Shown: positions 24,114 through 33,241, counted from the first letter of the stretch. The stretch is 64,000 bases of DNA from Ornithinimicrobium cavernae (GCF_003121625.1 NZ_QDDJ01000005.1:247620-311619); one strand, 5' to 3'. Numbers and translations are program-made. Notes: generated by a model not told the origin, from the letters alone.

Positions 24114-24361
24114 GCGCTCTGCAGTTTGTGTCGCATGGCGTCGGTTGTGCAGAGCCGTGTGGAGCCGTCCCGGTAGCGCTCTGCAGTTTGTGTCGCAGGG
24201 CGTTGGTTCTGCAGAGCCGTGGGCGTGCCTGCCGGCGGCGCTCTGCACTTTGTGTCGCAGGGCGTCGGTTGTGCAGAGCCGTGTGGAGCCGTCCCGGTAG
24301 CGCTCTGCAGTTTGTGTCGCAGGGCGTCGTTTCTGCAGAGCCGTGGGCGTGCCTGCCGGTG
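24114..24361. repeat. Four tandem 62-bp repeats with internal inverted repeats (A-B-A-B)
   Basis: Units begin at 24114, 24176, 24238 and 24300, each exactly 62 bases and starting GCGCTCTGCA. Within each unit GCTCTGCA pairs with TGCAGAGC about 32 bases later. Units 1 and 3 share one tail (GTGTGGAGCCGTCCCGGTA); units 2 and 4 share another (GTGGGCGTGCCTGCCGG). So a 124-base pair has been duplicated. The array fills the gap between two convergent genes and ends with a truncated GCGC start at 24362. Confidence 0.93.
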
Positions 24362-24373
24362 GCGCAGCCGGGA

Positions 24374-25393
24374 CTACGTGCGTGGGGCGATGCCCCAGGC
24401 GTCGGCGAGCAGCTCGAAGGAGCGCTGCCGCATCGCCGGGTCGTGCGTGTAGGTCGTGACGATCAGCTCGTCGAGCTCGTGGGCCGCGGCGAACTGCTCC
24501 AGCTGCGGCACCACCTGGGAGGGGTCGCCGACCGCCTTCACGGAGTGGAACTCCTGAATCATCGGCAGCAGTCCCTCGGGGACGACGGTGGAGAGGTCGT
24601 CGACCGGGGGAGCCAGGGGCGCGGAGCCGCCGGTGCGGATGGCGGCGACCATCTGCTGGGCGGTGGTGAACAGGTAGTGCGCCTCGGCCTCCGAGGGGGC
24701 GACGAGCACGTTGATGCCGGCCATCACGGTGGGGCGCTCCACCTGGGCGGTCTCGGCGTCGGGGTTGAAGCGTTCACGGTAGACCGCCAGGGCCTCACGC
24801 ATCTGCTGCGGTGCGAAGTGGCTCGCGAAGCTGAACGGCAGCCCGAGCGCCGCCGCGACCTGGGCACCCCCGGTGGAGGAACCCAGCATCCAGATCGGCA
24901 CGTTGGTGCCCTCGCCGGGCAGTGCCCGCACGCGGGTGCCCGAGCCGTCCCCGAGGTAGCTCACCAGGTCGAGCACGTTGCCGGCGAAGTCGTTGAGTCC
25001 GCTGGCGCTGCGGGCCAGGGCGGCCGCCGTGATCGGGTCGGTCCCCGGCGCGCGGCCGAGCCCGAGGTCGAACCGGTCACCGTGCAGGGTCGCCAGCGTG
25101 CCGTAGTACTCGGCGACCATCAGCGGGGAGTGGTTGGGCAGCATCACGCCGCCCGAGCCGAGCCGGATGCCGTGCGTGTGGTTGGCGAAGTGCCCGAGGA
25201 TGAGGGAGGTCGCCGAGGACATGAACGCCTCGGTCCCGTGGTGCTCGGCCACCCACAGCCGGTGAAAGCCCAGCTCGTCCAGGCGGGTCGCCAGCTTGGT
25301 CGAGTGCTGCATCGCTTCGGCGGGCGTCTGCCCCTGGGACCGGGGGACCAGTTCGAGGACGGACAGGGGCACACGGGTGTTCGTCGAGGGCAT
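24374..25393 (-). CDS. LLM class flavin-dependent oxidoreductase (luciferase-like, MsnO8-type)
   Basis: 339 residues from MPSTNTRVPLSVLELVP at 25393; the frame continues to 25450 without a better start. Family segments include GFHRLWVAEHHGTEAF, GSGGVMLPNHSPL and DRFDLGLGRAPGTDP, typical of the group of luciferase-like monooxygenases with alkanal monooxygenase homology. It uses reduced FMN or F420-type flavin; the substrate is unknown. Confidence 0.92.
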   Translation of the reverse strand: MPSTNTRVPLSVLELVPRSQGQTPAEAMQHSTKLATRLDELGFHRLWVAEHHGTEAFMSSATSLILGHFANHTHGIRLGSGGVMLPNHSPLMVAEYYGTLATLHGDRFDLGLGRAPGTDPITAAALARSASGLNDFAGNVLDLVSYLGDGSGTRVRALPGEGTNVPIWMLGSSTGGAQVAAALGLPFSFASHFAPQQMREALAVYRERFNPDAETAQVERPTVMAGINVLVAPSEAEAHYLFTTAQQMVAAIRTGGSAPLAPPVDDLSTVVPEGLLPMIQEFHSVKAVGDPSQVVPQLEQFAAAHELDELIVTTYTHDPAMRQRSFELLADAWGIAPRT

Positions 25394-25476
25394 GCCTATG
25401 CCAACCGCTGGGCGCAGAAGTTGTTCCCGGGCAGGTCCCGGTCGTGGCACACGCCACCGGATGACGGCGATCTGCG

Positions 25477-25515
25477 CTTAACGTTGCTTAACGTTTCGGG
25501 CCCTGCTTAATGTGC
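25477..25515. promoter_or_regulatory. Operator-like direct repeats upstream of the lacI operon
   Basis: CTTAACGTTG (25477-25486) and CTTAACGTTT (25487-25496) are head-to-tail with a 10-base period; a third weaker copy, CTTAATGTGC, is at 25506-25515. Each copy contains the palindrome AACGTT (AATGTG in the third). The first 18 bases recur identically at 29262-29279, so the element is probably the binding site of the adjacent LacI regulator. Confidence 0.7.
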
Positions 25516-25565
25516 CGGGCGAGACCGGGTCGCGGAACGCGTGGGTCGAGCGTTGAGGAGGCGCC

Positions 25566-26660
25566 GTGTCAGGGAAGGTGCCGGACGAGGTTTCGGGGCC
25601 AGCAGTGTCCGCCGCGGCTGTCGCCCGGGCGGCGGGAGTGTCGGCCGCCACGGTGAGCTACGTCATGAACGGGCAGAGCGGCGTCTCCGAGAACACCCGA
25701 CGACGGGTTCTCGCACTGGCCCGCGAGATGGGTTTTCGGCCCCGCGGCGGCCCGAGGACCCCGGACCCCCGGCGGAACAACGTGGTCGGCCTGGTCGTCC
25801 CCAACGTCACGAACCCGATGTTCCCGCGATGGGCTCAGGGCGTGGTCGACCGCGCAGCCGAGATCGGCTACGAGGTGTTCCTCGCCTCGACGGGCGACGA
25901 CGCCGACGTGATGGCCAGCACGGTGCGGGCCATGATCGCCCGCCGGGTCGACGGACTGATCCTCGCCTCGACCCAGCGCGAGGAGGTCAGCGCGCTGCAG
26001 CTCCTCAGGGCGGCCCGGGTGCCCTACGTCCAGCTCTCCCGCCGCTCGGACTTCCTCGCGGCAGACTTCGTGGGGATCGAGGACGCGGTGGCCGCGGAGG
26101 CGATGATGCGGCACGTCATCGACCACGGCCGGCAACGCATCGCCACCGTGATCGGCCCCCGGTTCTCCTCGGCGTCGGCCGCGCGCGAGCGGGGCTTCCT
26201 GGCGACCGCCCAGTCGCTCGGGGTCGAGGTGCCGCCCCACCGGCGACTGAGCACCCGGCTGAACAACGCCGGCGGTCGCCTCGCAGCACAGGAGCTCCTG
26301 GCCGGTGACGACCATCCCGACGCCATCCTCTGCGGCAGCGACGAACTGGCCATCGGCGTCATGGAGTACCTGCTCAAGCGAGGTCTCACGGTGCCGGACG
26401 ACGTCGTCGTCACAGGTTTTGACGGGCTCCCGCACAGCCGGTCCGTCCTCGTCGGCCTGACCACGGTTATCCAGCCGCAGATCGGCATGGCCCACGCCGC
26501 CTTCGATGTCCTGCAGGAGCGTCTGGACCGGCCCACCGCGCCCTTCCAGAGCCTGGTCATGCCGCACGACCTGTGGATCGGACGCACCTGCGGCTGCCCA
26601 CCCGAGAGCCAGTCCAGTCCCGAGACCACGAGCACGACCATGAGGCAGGAGACAGAGTGA
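25566..26660 (+). CDS. LacI family transcriptional regulator
   Basis: 364 residues from a GTG with GAGGAGG upstream. The helix-turn-helix and hinge are VARAAGVSAATVSYVMNGQ and SENTRRRVLALAREMGFRP. The periplasmic-binding-like effector domain starts at VVGLVVPNVTNPMF and includes DAILCGSDELAIGV and VVVTGFDGLPHS. It heads the catabolic operon and most likely represses both this operon and the divergent SDR/TRAP promoters that carry the same operator. The last 30 residues are a Ser/Thr-rich tail. Confidence 0.95.
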   Translation: MSGKVPDEVSGPAVSAAAVARAAGVSAATVSYVMNGQSGVSENTRRRVLALAREMGFRPRGGPRTPDPRRNNVVGLVVPNVTNPMFPRWAQGVVDRAAEIGYEVFLASTGDDADVMASTVRAMIARRVDGLILASTQREEVSALQLLRAARVPYVQLSRRSDFLAADFVGIEDAVAAEAMMRHVIDHGRQRIATVIGPRFSSASAARERGFLATAQSLGVEVPPHRRLSTRLNNAGGRLAAQELLAGDDHPDAILCGSDELAIGVMEYLLKRGLTVPDDVVVTGFDGLPHSRSVLVGLTTVIQPQIGMAHAAFDVLQERLDRPTAPFQSLVMPHDLWIGRTCGCPPESQSSPETTSTTMRQETE

Positions 26661-27424
26661 ACACGAATCTCGACGCACGAACCATCGTCACCGGAGGAGG
26701 CTCGGGCCTGGGCCTGCGCATCGCCCAGGTGATGCGTGAGGCCGGCGCCACGGTCCTGGTCAGCGACATCAGTGACGAGGCGCTGGGGGCGGCCGTCGAG
26801 GACGGTTTCGCCGTCACGGTGTGCGACGTCAGCGACGAGGCGCAGGTCCGGGACATGATCGCGACAGCAGCCGAACAGCTCGGCGGCCTCGATGTCCTGG
26901 TCAACAACGCGGGCGTCGCCGGGCCGACCGGGCCGGTGGCAGATCTGGACTCCCAGGAGTGGCGCCGCACGTTCGACGTCAACATCCACGGGCAGTTCTA
27001 CTGCATCAAGCACGCGCTGCCGCACCTGCGGCGCTCCTCGGACGCGCGCATCATCAACCTCTCCTCGGCAGCAGGCCGCCTCGGCATGGCCGGACGCAGC
27101 CCCTACTCCGCGTCGAAGTGGGCCGTCATCGGCCTCACCAAGACCCTGGCCATCGAGCTCGGCCCGGACGGGATCACCGTCAACGCCATCTGCCCCGGCG
27201 CGGTCGACGGACCGCGGATCCAGGCCGTCATCGACGCGAAGGCGCAGATGCTGGACCGGCCGGTCGAGGAGGTCACGGCGCTCTACCACGGGCAGGCGAG
27301 CCTCGGTCGGCTCGTCACCGCCGACGACGTGGCCCAGGCCGCGCTCTACCTTGCCGGCCCCGGCGGCCGGATGATCAGCGGCCAGGCCCTGGCCGTCGAT
27401 GGCAACACCGAGAAGCTCTACTGA
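26657..27424 (+). CDS. SDR family oxidoreductase
   Basis: 255 residues from a GTG overlapping the lacI stop. Classical SDR motifs are complete: TGGGSGLGLRIA, NNAGVAGPTG, Ser in INLSSAAGRLG, and YSASKWAVIGLTK; the end GRMISGQALAVDGNTEKLY is typical. It would oxidise a hydroxyl group with NAD(P). In front of BKACE it could provide a beta-keto acid. Confidence 0.92.
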   Translation: MNTNLDARTIVTGGGSGLGLRIAQVMREAGATVLVSDISDEALGAAVEDGFAVTVCDVSDEAQVRDMIATAAEQLGGLDVLVNNAGVAGPTGPVADLDSQEWRRTFDVNIHGQFYCIKHALPHLRRSSDARIINLSSAAGRLGMAGRSPYSASKWAVIGLTKTLAIELGPDGITVNAICPGAVDGPRIQAVIDAKAQMLDRPVEEVTALYHGQASLGRLVTADDVAQAALYLAGPGGRMISGQALAVDGNTEKLY

Positions 27425-27450
27425 CCCAACCCACCACCAGGAGACCCACC

Positions 27451-28383
27451 ATGGCACCCATTCGCAAGGTCATCATCACCGCGGCCGTCACCGGCGCGAT
27501 CCACACGCCGTCCATGTCGCCGTACCTGCCGTCCACCCCGGACGAGATCGCCGAGGCGGCGCTGGGGGCGGCCGAGGCCGGAGCAGCCATCCTGCACCTG
27601 CACACGCGCGACCCGAAGGACGGTCGTCCGTCCCAGGACCCGGAGCACTTCGCCCCCGTGCTCGACAAGGTCAAGGCCAACAGCAACGCGGTCATCAACA
27701 TCACCACGGGCGGCAACCCGGCGATGACCGTGGAGGAGCGGATGCGCCCGGTGAAGGCCTTCAAGCCCGAGCTGGCATCGCTGAACATGGGCTCGATGAA
27801 CTTCGGCCTGTACCCGATGCTGGACCGCTTCACGGAGTTCGCCCACGACTGGGAGCGCCAGGCCCTGGAGAACTCCCGCGACCTGGTCTTCAAGAACACC
27901 TTCAAGGACATCGAGACGATCCTGGGGATCGGCTCCGAGAACGGGACCAAGTTCGAGTTCGAGTGCTATGACATCTCCCACCTCTACAACCTGCAGCACA
28001 TGCACGCCCGCGGGCTGACCCGCGGACCGCTGTTCGTCCAGTCCGTCTTCGGGATCCTCGGCGGCATCGGTGGCCACCCCGAGGACCTCATGCACATGAG
28101 GCGCACGGCCGACCGGCTGCTCGGCGCGGACTACCTCTGGTCGATCCTGGGCGCGGGCCGGAACCAGATGCCGTTGGCCACGATGGGCGTCCAGATGGGG
28201 TCCCACGTCCGCGTGGGCCTGGAGGACTCGCTGTGGATCGAGCCCAAGGAGCTGGCGCGCTCCAACGCGGACCAGGTCACCAAGATCCGGCGGGCGCTCG
28301 AGGACCTCAGCTACGAGATCGCCACGCCCGAGGAGGCACGGCAGATGCTCGGGCTGAAGGGCAAGGACCAGGTCGGCTTCTGA
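27451..28383 (+). CDS. Beta-keto acid cleavage enzyme (BKACE; 3-keto-5-aminohexanoate cleavage family)
   Basis: 310 residues. The metal-binding HxH is at residues 49-51 in AAILHLHTRDPKDGRPS, with the Glu-containing C-terminal part around GNHVRVGLEDS-type sequence (here GSHVRVGLEDSLW). BKACE enzymes convert a beta-keto acid plus acetyl-CoA into acetoacetate plus an acyl-CoA, with Zn. Substrates across the family include 3-keto-5-aminohexanoate, dehydrocarnitine and others; the local one is unknown. AGGAGA precedes the ATG, 26 bases after the SDR. Confidence 0.93.
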   Translation: MAPIRKVIITAAVTGAIHTPSMSPYLPSTPDEIAEAALGAAEAGAAILHLHTRDPKDGRPSQDPEHFAPVLDKVKANSNAVINITTGGNPAMTVEERMRPVKAFKPELASLNMGSMNFGLYPMLDRFTEFAHDWERQALENSRDLVFKNTFKDIETILGIGSENGTKFEFECYDISHLYNLQHMHARGLTRGPLFVQSVFGILGGIGGHPEDLMHMRRTADRLLGADYLWSILGAGRNQMPLATMGVQMGSHVRVGLEDSLWIEPKELARSNADQVTKIRRALEDLSYEIATPEEARQMLGLKGKDQVGF

Positions 28384-28419
28384 GCCGGCCGCCGTGGTGC
28401 CGGCGGTGGGTGCGCGGGC

Positions 28420-29217
28420 TCAGCTGCTCGTCCACCCACCGTCGACCACCATCAGCTGGCCGGTCATGTAGGCGCTCGCCGACGAGGCCAGGAACACCGC
28501 CGGCCCCACCATGTCGTCGACCTGTCCGAAGCGGCCCAGCGGAACGCGGGCCAGCGTCTCCCTGCGCCAGTCGGGCTGCTCGAACAGTGGCCGGGTGAGG
28601 GCGGTCTCGATGTACCCCGGCGCGATGCCGTTGACCCGGATGCCCGCAGGGGCCCACTCCGTGCTCAGCGACCGGATCACCCCGAGCAGACCGGTCTTGC
28701 TCGCGACGTAGGGCGAGACACCCGGCCGCGAGGTCACCGCCAGCATCGAGGCGATGAAGGTGTGGCTGCCGGGGTGCCCTGCTGCCTGCTGTGAGCGGGC
28801 GACCTCCACGCTGAGCCGCCACGGAGCGGTCAGGTTGAGGGCCACCACGCGCTCCCACTCGTCGTCGGAGAGGTCCAGGGCGGGGCCGCGCGCCTGCACG
28901 CCCGCGGCATGCACGACCACATCGACCGTTCCACCGAGCGACCTGGTCGCCTCGCCCACCAGGTCGGGCAGTGCAGCGGTCTGGGCCAGGTCGGCCGCGT
29001 GGCAGGTCACTGTGCCGCCCGCCTGCTGGATCTCGGCCGCGGCTCCCGCCAGGCCGGACGCGTCCCTCGCCGTGACCGCCACGGCGGCACCGGCCCGGGC
29101 CATCCCCACCGCCAGCGCACGACCGATGCCGCGACTGGCTCCCGTCACCAGGACACGGGCACCGGAGAGAGCCTGCGGGGCGGCGGGTGGGACGACAGGG
29201 CTGGGCTGGCTCGGCAT
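28420..29217 (-). CDS. SDR family oxidoreductase (divergent)
   Basis: 265 residues from the ATG at 29217; a TTG at 29253 would add 12 residues, and neither has a strong ribosome site. The motifs are VTGASRGIGRALA, HAAGVQARGP, Ser in FIASMLAVTS and YVASKTGLLGVIR. The C-terminal YMTGQLMVVDGGWTSS is standard. It is convergent with BKACE and divergent from the TRAP operon. The LacI-type operator lies in its upstream region. Confidence 0.9.
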   Translation of the reverse strand: MPSQPSPVVPPAAPQALSGARVLVTGASRGIGRALAVGMARAGAAVAVTARDASGLAGAAAEIQQAGGTVTCHAADLAQTAALPDLVGEATRSLGGTVDVVVHAAGVQARGPALDLSDDEWERVVALNLTAPWRLSVEVARSQQAAGHPGSHTFIASMLAVTSRPGVSPYVASKTGLLGVIRSLSTEWAPAGIRVNGIAPGYIETALTRPLFEQPDWRRETLARVPLGRFGQVDDMVGPAVFLASSASAYMTGQLMVVDGGWTSS

Positions 29218-29261
29218 GCGCTGATCGTGAGCCAGTGCGGGCTGGGCACGCAAGAAATCAA

Positions 29262-29280
29262 CTTAACGTTGCTTAACGTC
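29262..29280. promoter_or_regulatory. Second copy of the LacI-type operator between SDR and TRAP operon
   Basis: CTTAACGTTG and CTTAACGTC at 29262-29280 repeat the element found at 25477. The first 18 bases are identical and unlike any other part of the window. Its place in the divergent intergenic region would let one regulator control both the SDR and the first TRAP operon. Confidence 0.75.
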
Positions 29281-29352
29281 CACCGGGTCGGGGAACGTCT
29301 CCCCGTCGGGCGAGTCCCGAGCGATCCCACGACGAGGTGATGGAGGAAACTG

Positions 29353-30369
29353 ATGCGGACCAGTTCGCTGGCTCTCACGGTCACGGCCGTGGCCACCGCG
29401 CTGGGGGTGAGCGCCTGCGGTGCCGTCCAGGCGGTCCCGCTCGGCGCCGAGGAGCCCTTCGAGGGCACCATCACCTTCAGCCTCGCCCTGGGGGAGGGAT
29501 CTCACCACCATGTCGGAGCCAAGGCGTTCGGTGACAAGCTCACCGAGCTGACCGACGGCCGCATCACGGTGAAGTACTACTACGACAACGCGCTCGGGGG
29601 TGAGCGCGAGGTCGTCGAGGGGATGCTCATCGACTCGATCGACATGGGGATCACGTCGACCGGCCCGATCGGCGGCTTCGTCGACGAGTTCTTCGTGTTC
29701 GACCTGCCGTACCTCTTCGAGAACCACGACCACGCGCACGCCGTGCTGGACAGCGAGATCGGCGACGAGCTCGCGACCATCCTGAAGGACACCGCCAACG
29801 TGCAGATCCTGGCGTGGATGGAGAACGGCTTCCGGCACGAGACCAACAGCGTCCAGCCGATCGAGACGCCGGAGGACCTGCAGGGGATCGACCACCGCAC
29901 CCAGGAGAGCGAGGTGCAGATCGACACCTGGTCCGCCCTCGGTGCCAATGCCACGCCGATGGCCTGGCCGGAGGTCTACACGGCCCTGCAGCAGGGGGTG
30001 ATGGACAGCCAGGAGAACCCGCTGCCGACCATCGTCGACGTGCGGTTCTTCGAGGTGCAGGACTACCTGGCGCTGACCCAGCACGTGTACTCGCCGGCGC
30101 CGATGATGATCAGCGGCGAGCTGTGGGACAGCCTCAGCGCGGAGGACCAGGCGCTGTTCCGGGAGGCGGCCGAGCACGCGCTGCCCATCCAGCGCGAGGC
30201 CAGCTTCGAGCAGGAGCAGGCCGCGGTGGCCGCCCTGGAGGAGAAGGGCATGGAGGTCACCGAACCGGACCTGGACCTCTTCCGGGAGGCCGTCGTGCCG
30301 GTCTATGACAAGTGGGCACCGGTCCTGGGTCAGGAGCGCATCGAGGCGGCCCGCAACTTCGACTACTGA
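29353..30369 (+). CDS. dctP: TRAP transporter solute-binding lipoprotein (DctP family), system 1
   Basis: 338 residues with a lipoprotein signal (lipobox VSAC near residue 22). DctP-type sequence is seen in LALGEGSHHHVGAKAFGDKL, AWMENGFRHETN and SQENPLPTIVDVRFFEVQ. The conserved Arg that binds the carboxylate of organic acids is probably the one in NGFRHETN or DHRTQES. GGAGG precedes the ATG. It delivers the ligand to the DctQ/DctM pair downstream. The ligand is likely a carboxylate, by family. Confidence 0.93.
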   Translation: MRTSSLALTVTAVATALGVSACGAVQAVPLGAEEPFEGTITFSLALGEGSHHHVGAKAFGDKLTELTDGRITVKYYYDNALGGEREVVEGMLIDSIDMGITSTGPIGGFVDEFFVFDLPYLFENHDHAHAVLDSEIGDELATILKDTANVQILAWMENGFRHETNSVQPIETPEDLQGIDHRTQESEVQIDTWSALGANATPMAWPEVYTALQQGVMDSQENPLPTIVDVRFFEVQDYLALTQHVYSPAPMMISGELWDSLSAEDQALFREAAEHALPIQREASFEQEQAAVAALEEKGMEVTEPDLDLFREAVVPVYDKWAPVLGQERIEAARNFDY

Positions 30370-30417
30370 CCCGTCTCCTCGACCCTTCCCGCACTGCATC
30401 CACAAAGAGGTGTGCTC

Positions 30418-30948
30418 GTGAACTCGATTGCCCTGCGCCTGCTGCGCGCCCTCGACGGCCTGAACACGGTGGTGGGCTGGTTGATGGCCCTGTGTCTGGG
30501 CCTCATGACCGTCCTGATCTCCTGGCAGGTCTTCGCCCGGTTCGTCCTGGGGAACTCCCTGACCTTCTCCGAGGAGGTCTCCCGCTTCCTGATGATCTGG
30601 CTCACGATGCTCGGCGCCGCGTATGCCGTGCGCCGTGGCTCGCTGCTCGCGGTGGACCTGGTGCCCGAGCTGCTGAGGGGCCGTGCCCGGTTCGTGGTGA
30701 ACCTGGCCGCCCACGCGGTGTCGCTCGTCTTCTACGTCGTCCTGGCCTTCTACGGCTGGAACATCGCCCAGGCGGTCGCCTTCCAGAGCGCACCGGCCAC
30801 CGGCGTGTCGATGTTCTGGCCGATGTTCGCTCTCTGCGCCGGTGGTGCCCTGTGCCTGGTCAACACCGTCGGCGTCGTGGTCGAGGACATCATCCAGGGC
30901 GGCGAGAGCCCCCACCAGGACCACCTGATCATGGAAGCTGAGGGCTGA
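30418..30948 (+). CDS. dctQ: TRAP transporter small permease subunit (DctQ family), system 1
   Basis: 176 residues from the GTG at 30418, with AAAGAGG 7 bases upstream; a GTG at 30412 is too close to that site. Four hydrophobic segments, with the family element SWQVFARFVLGNSLTFSEEV between the first two. It is the small membrane subunit of the TRAP importer, 3 bases before the large subunit. Confidence 0.93.
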   Translation: MNSIALRLLRALDGLNTVVGWLMALCLGLMTVLISWQVFARFVLGNSLTFSEEVSRFLMIWLTMLGAAYAVRRGSLLAVDLVPELLRGRARFVVNLAAHAVSLVFYVVLAFYGWNIAQAVAFQSAPATGVSMFWPMFALCAGGALCLVNTVGVVVEDIIQGGESPHQDHLIMEAEG

Positions 30949-30951
30949 GCC

Positions 30952-32235
30952 GTGCCTGCACTCCTCTTTGGAAGTCTCCTGTTCTGCTTCGCGATCGGTG
31001 TGCCGATCGCGGTGGCCCTGGGCTTCGCCACGCTGCTGACCGTCTATGCCAGCGACACCTTCGGGCTCGTGGTGATCCCCCAGCAGATCTTCAACGCGAT
31101 GAACTCCTTCCCGCTGATGGCCATCCCGTTCTTCATCCTGGCCGGGTTCCTCATGCAGGAGGGCGGGATCTCCGAACGGTTGGTGGACTTCGCCAAGGCG
31201 ATCGTCGGCCACCTCACCGGTGGTCTGGCCATGGTCGTCGTCGTGACCTCGATGTTCTTCGCGGCGATCTCCGGCTCAGGAGCGGCCACGACGGCCGCGA
31301 TCGGCTCGATCATGATCCCGGCCATGGTTGCCGCCGGCTACAACCTGCGCTACGCCGGCGCCATCCAGGCAACCTCCGGCGCCCTGGGCGTGATCATCCC
31401 GCCCAGCATCCCGCTGATCATCTATGCCATCGCCGCGAACACCTCGGTGGGCGACATGTTCATGGCCGGGGTCATCCCGGGCCTGGTCATCACCCTGTCA
31501 CTGCTGATCGCCTCGTATGTCGTGGCGCGCCGCCGGGGGTACACCGGCACCCCCGAGCGTGCGGACCTGAGGACCGTGGCGCGCTCGTTCAGCCGGGCGA
31601 TCCTCGCCCTGATCATGCCGGTCCTGGTGCTGGGTGGCATCTACGGCGGTGTCTTCACCCCGACGGAGGCGGCGGTCATCGCCGTGGCGTACTCCCTGGT
31701 GGTCGGTCTGGTCATCTACCGGAGGATCCGGCTGCGCGACCTCCCGGAGATCTTCACCAAGTCGGCGCTGACCACCGCGATCGTGATGATCGTCATCGGC
31801 ACGGCCGGACTGTTCGGGTTCCTGCTGAACATCCTGGGCATCCCCGACGACATCGCCGCGTTCTTCCTCGACGCAAACTTCAACGTGGTCATGTTCCTGC
31901 TGGTCGTCAACCTGCTCCTGCTCGTCGCGGGGATGTTCATCGAGGCGGCGGCGGCCATCCTGATCCTGACCCCGATCCTGCTCCCGGTGGCCACTGAGCT
32001 CGGGGTGGACCCGGTCCACTTCGGCGTCATCATGGTGGTCAACCTGGCGATCGGGCTGATCACGCCGCCGGTCGGGATCAACCTGTTCGTCGCCGCGCAG
32101 ATCGCGGACCTGTCCATCGTGAAGATCAGCCGGGCGATCGTGCCCTATGTGATCATCCTGTTCGTGGACGTCCTCCTGATCACCTACCTACCGGCCCTGT
32201 CCACCTGGTTGCCGGGCCTCCTGGCGGGGGAGTGA
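30952..32235 (+). CDS. dctM: TRAP transporter large permease subunit (DctM family), system 1
   Basis: 427 residues, the usual DctM length, with 11-12 hydrophobic segments. Typical sequences are PFFILAGFLMQEGGI, SGSGAATTAAIGSIMIPAM and IPPSIPLIIYAIAANTS, plus LAIGLITPPVGINLFVAA near the end. It is the ion-coupled channel of the importer. The stop overlaps the dehydrogenase gene, indicating one transcript. Confidence 0.96.
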   Translation: MPALLFGSLLFCFAIGVPIAVALGFATLLTVYASDTFGLVVIPQQIFNAMNSFPLMAIPFFILAGFLMQEGGISERLVDFAKAIVGHLTGGLAMVVVVTSMFFAAISGSGAATTAAIGSIMIPAMVAAGYNLRYAGAIQATSGALGVIIPPSIPLIIYAIAANTSVGDMFMAGVIPGLVITLSLLIASYVVARRRGYTGTPERADLRTVARSFSRAILALIMPVLVLGGIYGGVFTPTEAAVIAVAYSLVVGLVIYRRIRLRDLPEIFTKSALTTAIVMIVIGTAGLFGFLLNILGIPDDIAAFFLDANFNVVMFLLVVNLLLLVAGMFIEAAAAILILTPILLPVATELGVDPVHFGVIMVVNLAIGLITPPVGINLFVAAQIADLSIVKISRAIVPYVIILFVDVLLITYLPALSTWLPGLLAGE

Positions 32236-33209
32236 TGATGAGCACGCTCACCCCGGAGAGCATGGTTGCCGTGATCGGCACCGGCTACATGGGCGGCGGG
32301 ATCGCCCAGACGTTCGCGCTCGCCGGCCACCCGGTCGCGGTGGCCGACGCGACGCTCGAGCAGGCCGAGCGCGCAGTCCGGCGACTCGTCGCCGAGGGGG
32401 AGGCGCACGAGGGGTCCGGACTGTTCCCCGAGGGGGCCCACGAGGCACTGAGGGAGCGGCTGACGCCGGCGACCGTCGAGGACGCAGCCAGCCGTGCCGC
32501 ATACATCACCGAGGCCGTGCCGGAGCAGGTGGCGCTCAAGCACGACGTGCTGGGTGCCGTGTCCGCCGCGGCCTCACCGGATGCGATCATCGCCAGCAAC
32601 ACCTCCGCCATCCCGATCGGGGAGCTGGCCGCGACGGTCACCGGTCCCGAGCGGTTCCTCGGGGTGCACTGGATGAACCCGTCGTACTTCGTGCCGTCCG
32701 TCGAGATCATCCCGACCGAGCGCACCGACCCGCAGGTCGCCACCGGGGTCGTGGACCTGATCCGCGCCATCGGCAAGGTGCCGACCATCGTCTCGGACTC
32801 GCCCGGGTTCGTCGCCAACCGGCTGCAGTTCGCGCTCTACAAGGAGTGCACCCGGATGGTCGAGGAGGGCATCGCCACGCCGGACCAGATCGACGAGGTG
32901 GTGCGCAACTCCTTCGGCTTCCGGCTGCCGTTCTTCGGGCCGTTCGCGATCTCCGACATCGCGGGGCTCGACGTGTATGCCGGGTCGATGGCCACGATGG
33001 AACGCGCCTACGGGGAGCGCCTCGCCGTCCCGGCCGTGCTCGCCGAGCACGTGGCCTCCGGACGCCTCGGCATGAAGTCGGGACAGGGTTTCTACCGCCA
33101 CGGCCCCGAGGACGCCGAGCGCGTGCGCGACTACCGCGACACGGCCTATGCGCGGCTGGTGCAGGTCCGCGCGGAGCTCGCCGACCGCGAGCCGCCTCTC
33201 CACGGCTGA
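32232..33209 (+). CDS. 3-hydroxyacyl-CoA dehydrogenase-like NAD-dependent beta-hydroxyacid dehydrogenase
   Basis: 325 residues. The NAD site is VIGTGYMGGGIAQTFALAG; SNTSAIPIGELA and HWMNPSYFVPSVEI hold catalytic His/Asn positions of the family; the C-terminal domain begins near residue 185. The GTG at 32232 or the ATGs at 32235 and 32238 may start translation. It could act on a free beta-hydroxy acid, as do L-carnitine or L-gulonate dehydrogenases of this family, supplying a beta-keto acid to BKACE. Co-transcribed with TRAP system 1. Confidence 0.88.
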   Translation: MMMSTLTPESMVAVIGTGYMGGGIAQTFALAGHPVAVADATLEQAERAVRRLVAEGEAHEGSGLFPEGAHEALRERLTPATVEDAASRAAYITEAVPEQVALKHDVLGAVSAAASPDAIIASNTSAIPIGELAATVTGPERFLGVHWMNPSYFVPSVEIIPTERTDPQVATGVVDLIRAIGKVPTIVSDSPGFVANRLQFALYKECTRMVEEGIATPDQIDEVVRNSFGFRLPFFGPFAISDIAGLDVYAGSMATMERAYGERLAVPAVLAEHVASGRLGMKSGQGFYRHGPEDAERVRDYRDTAYARLVQVRAELADREPPLHG

Positions 33210-33241
33210 CCGGTCTCCGACGCGCCGGGGCGGTGCGGCAA

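Noticed and set aside
24114..24361. CRISPR array
   Set aside because: There are no spacers: the units are joined directly, differ only by two recurring tails, and have no cas genes nearby.
24128..25510. Frame across the 62-bp repeats with a Cys-rich repeated translation
   Set aside because: The repeat length is not a multiple of three, so the apparent peptide repeats are accidental, and the rest is antisense to the LLM oxidoreductase gene.
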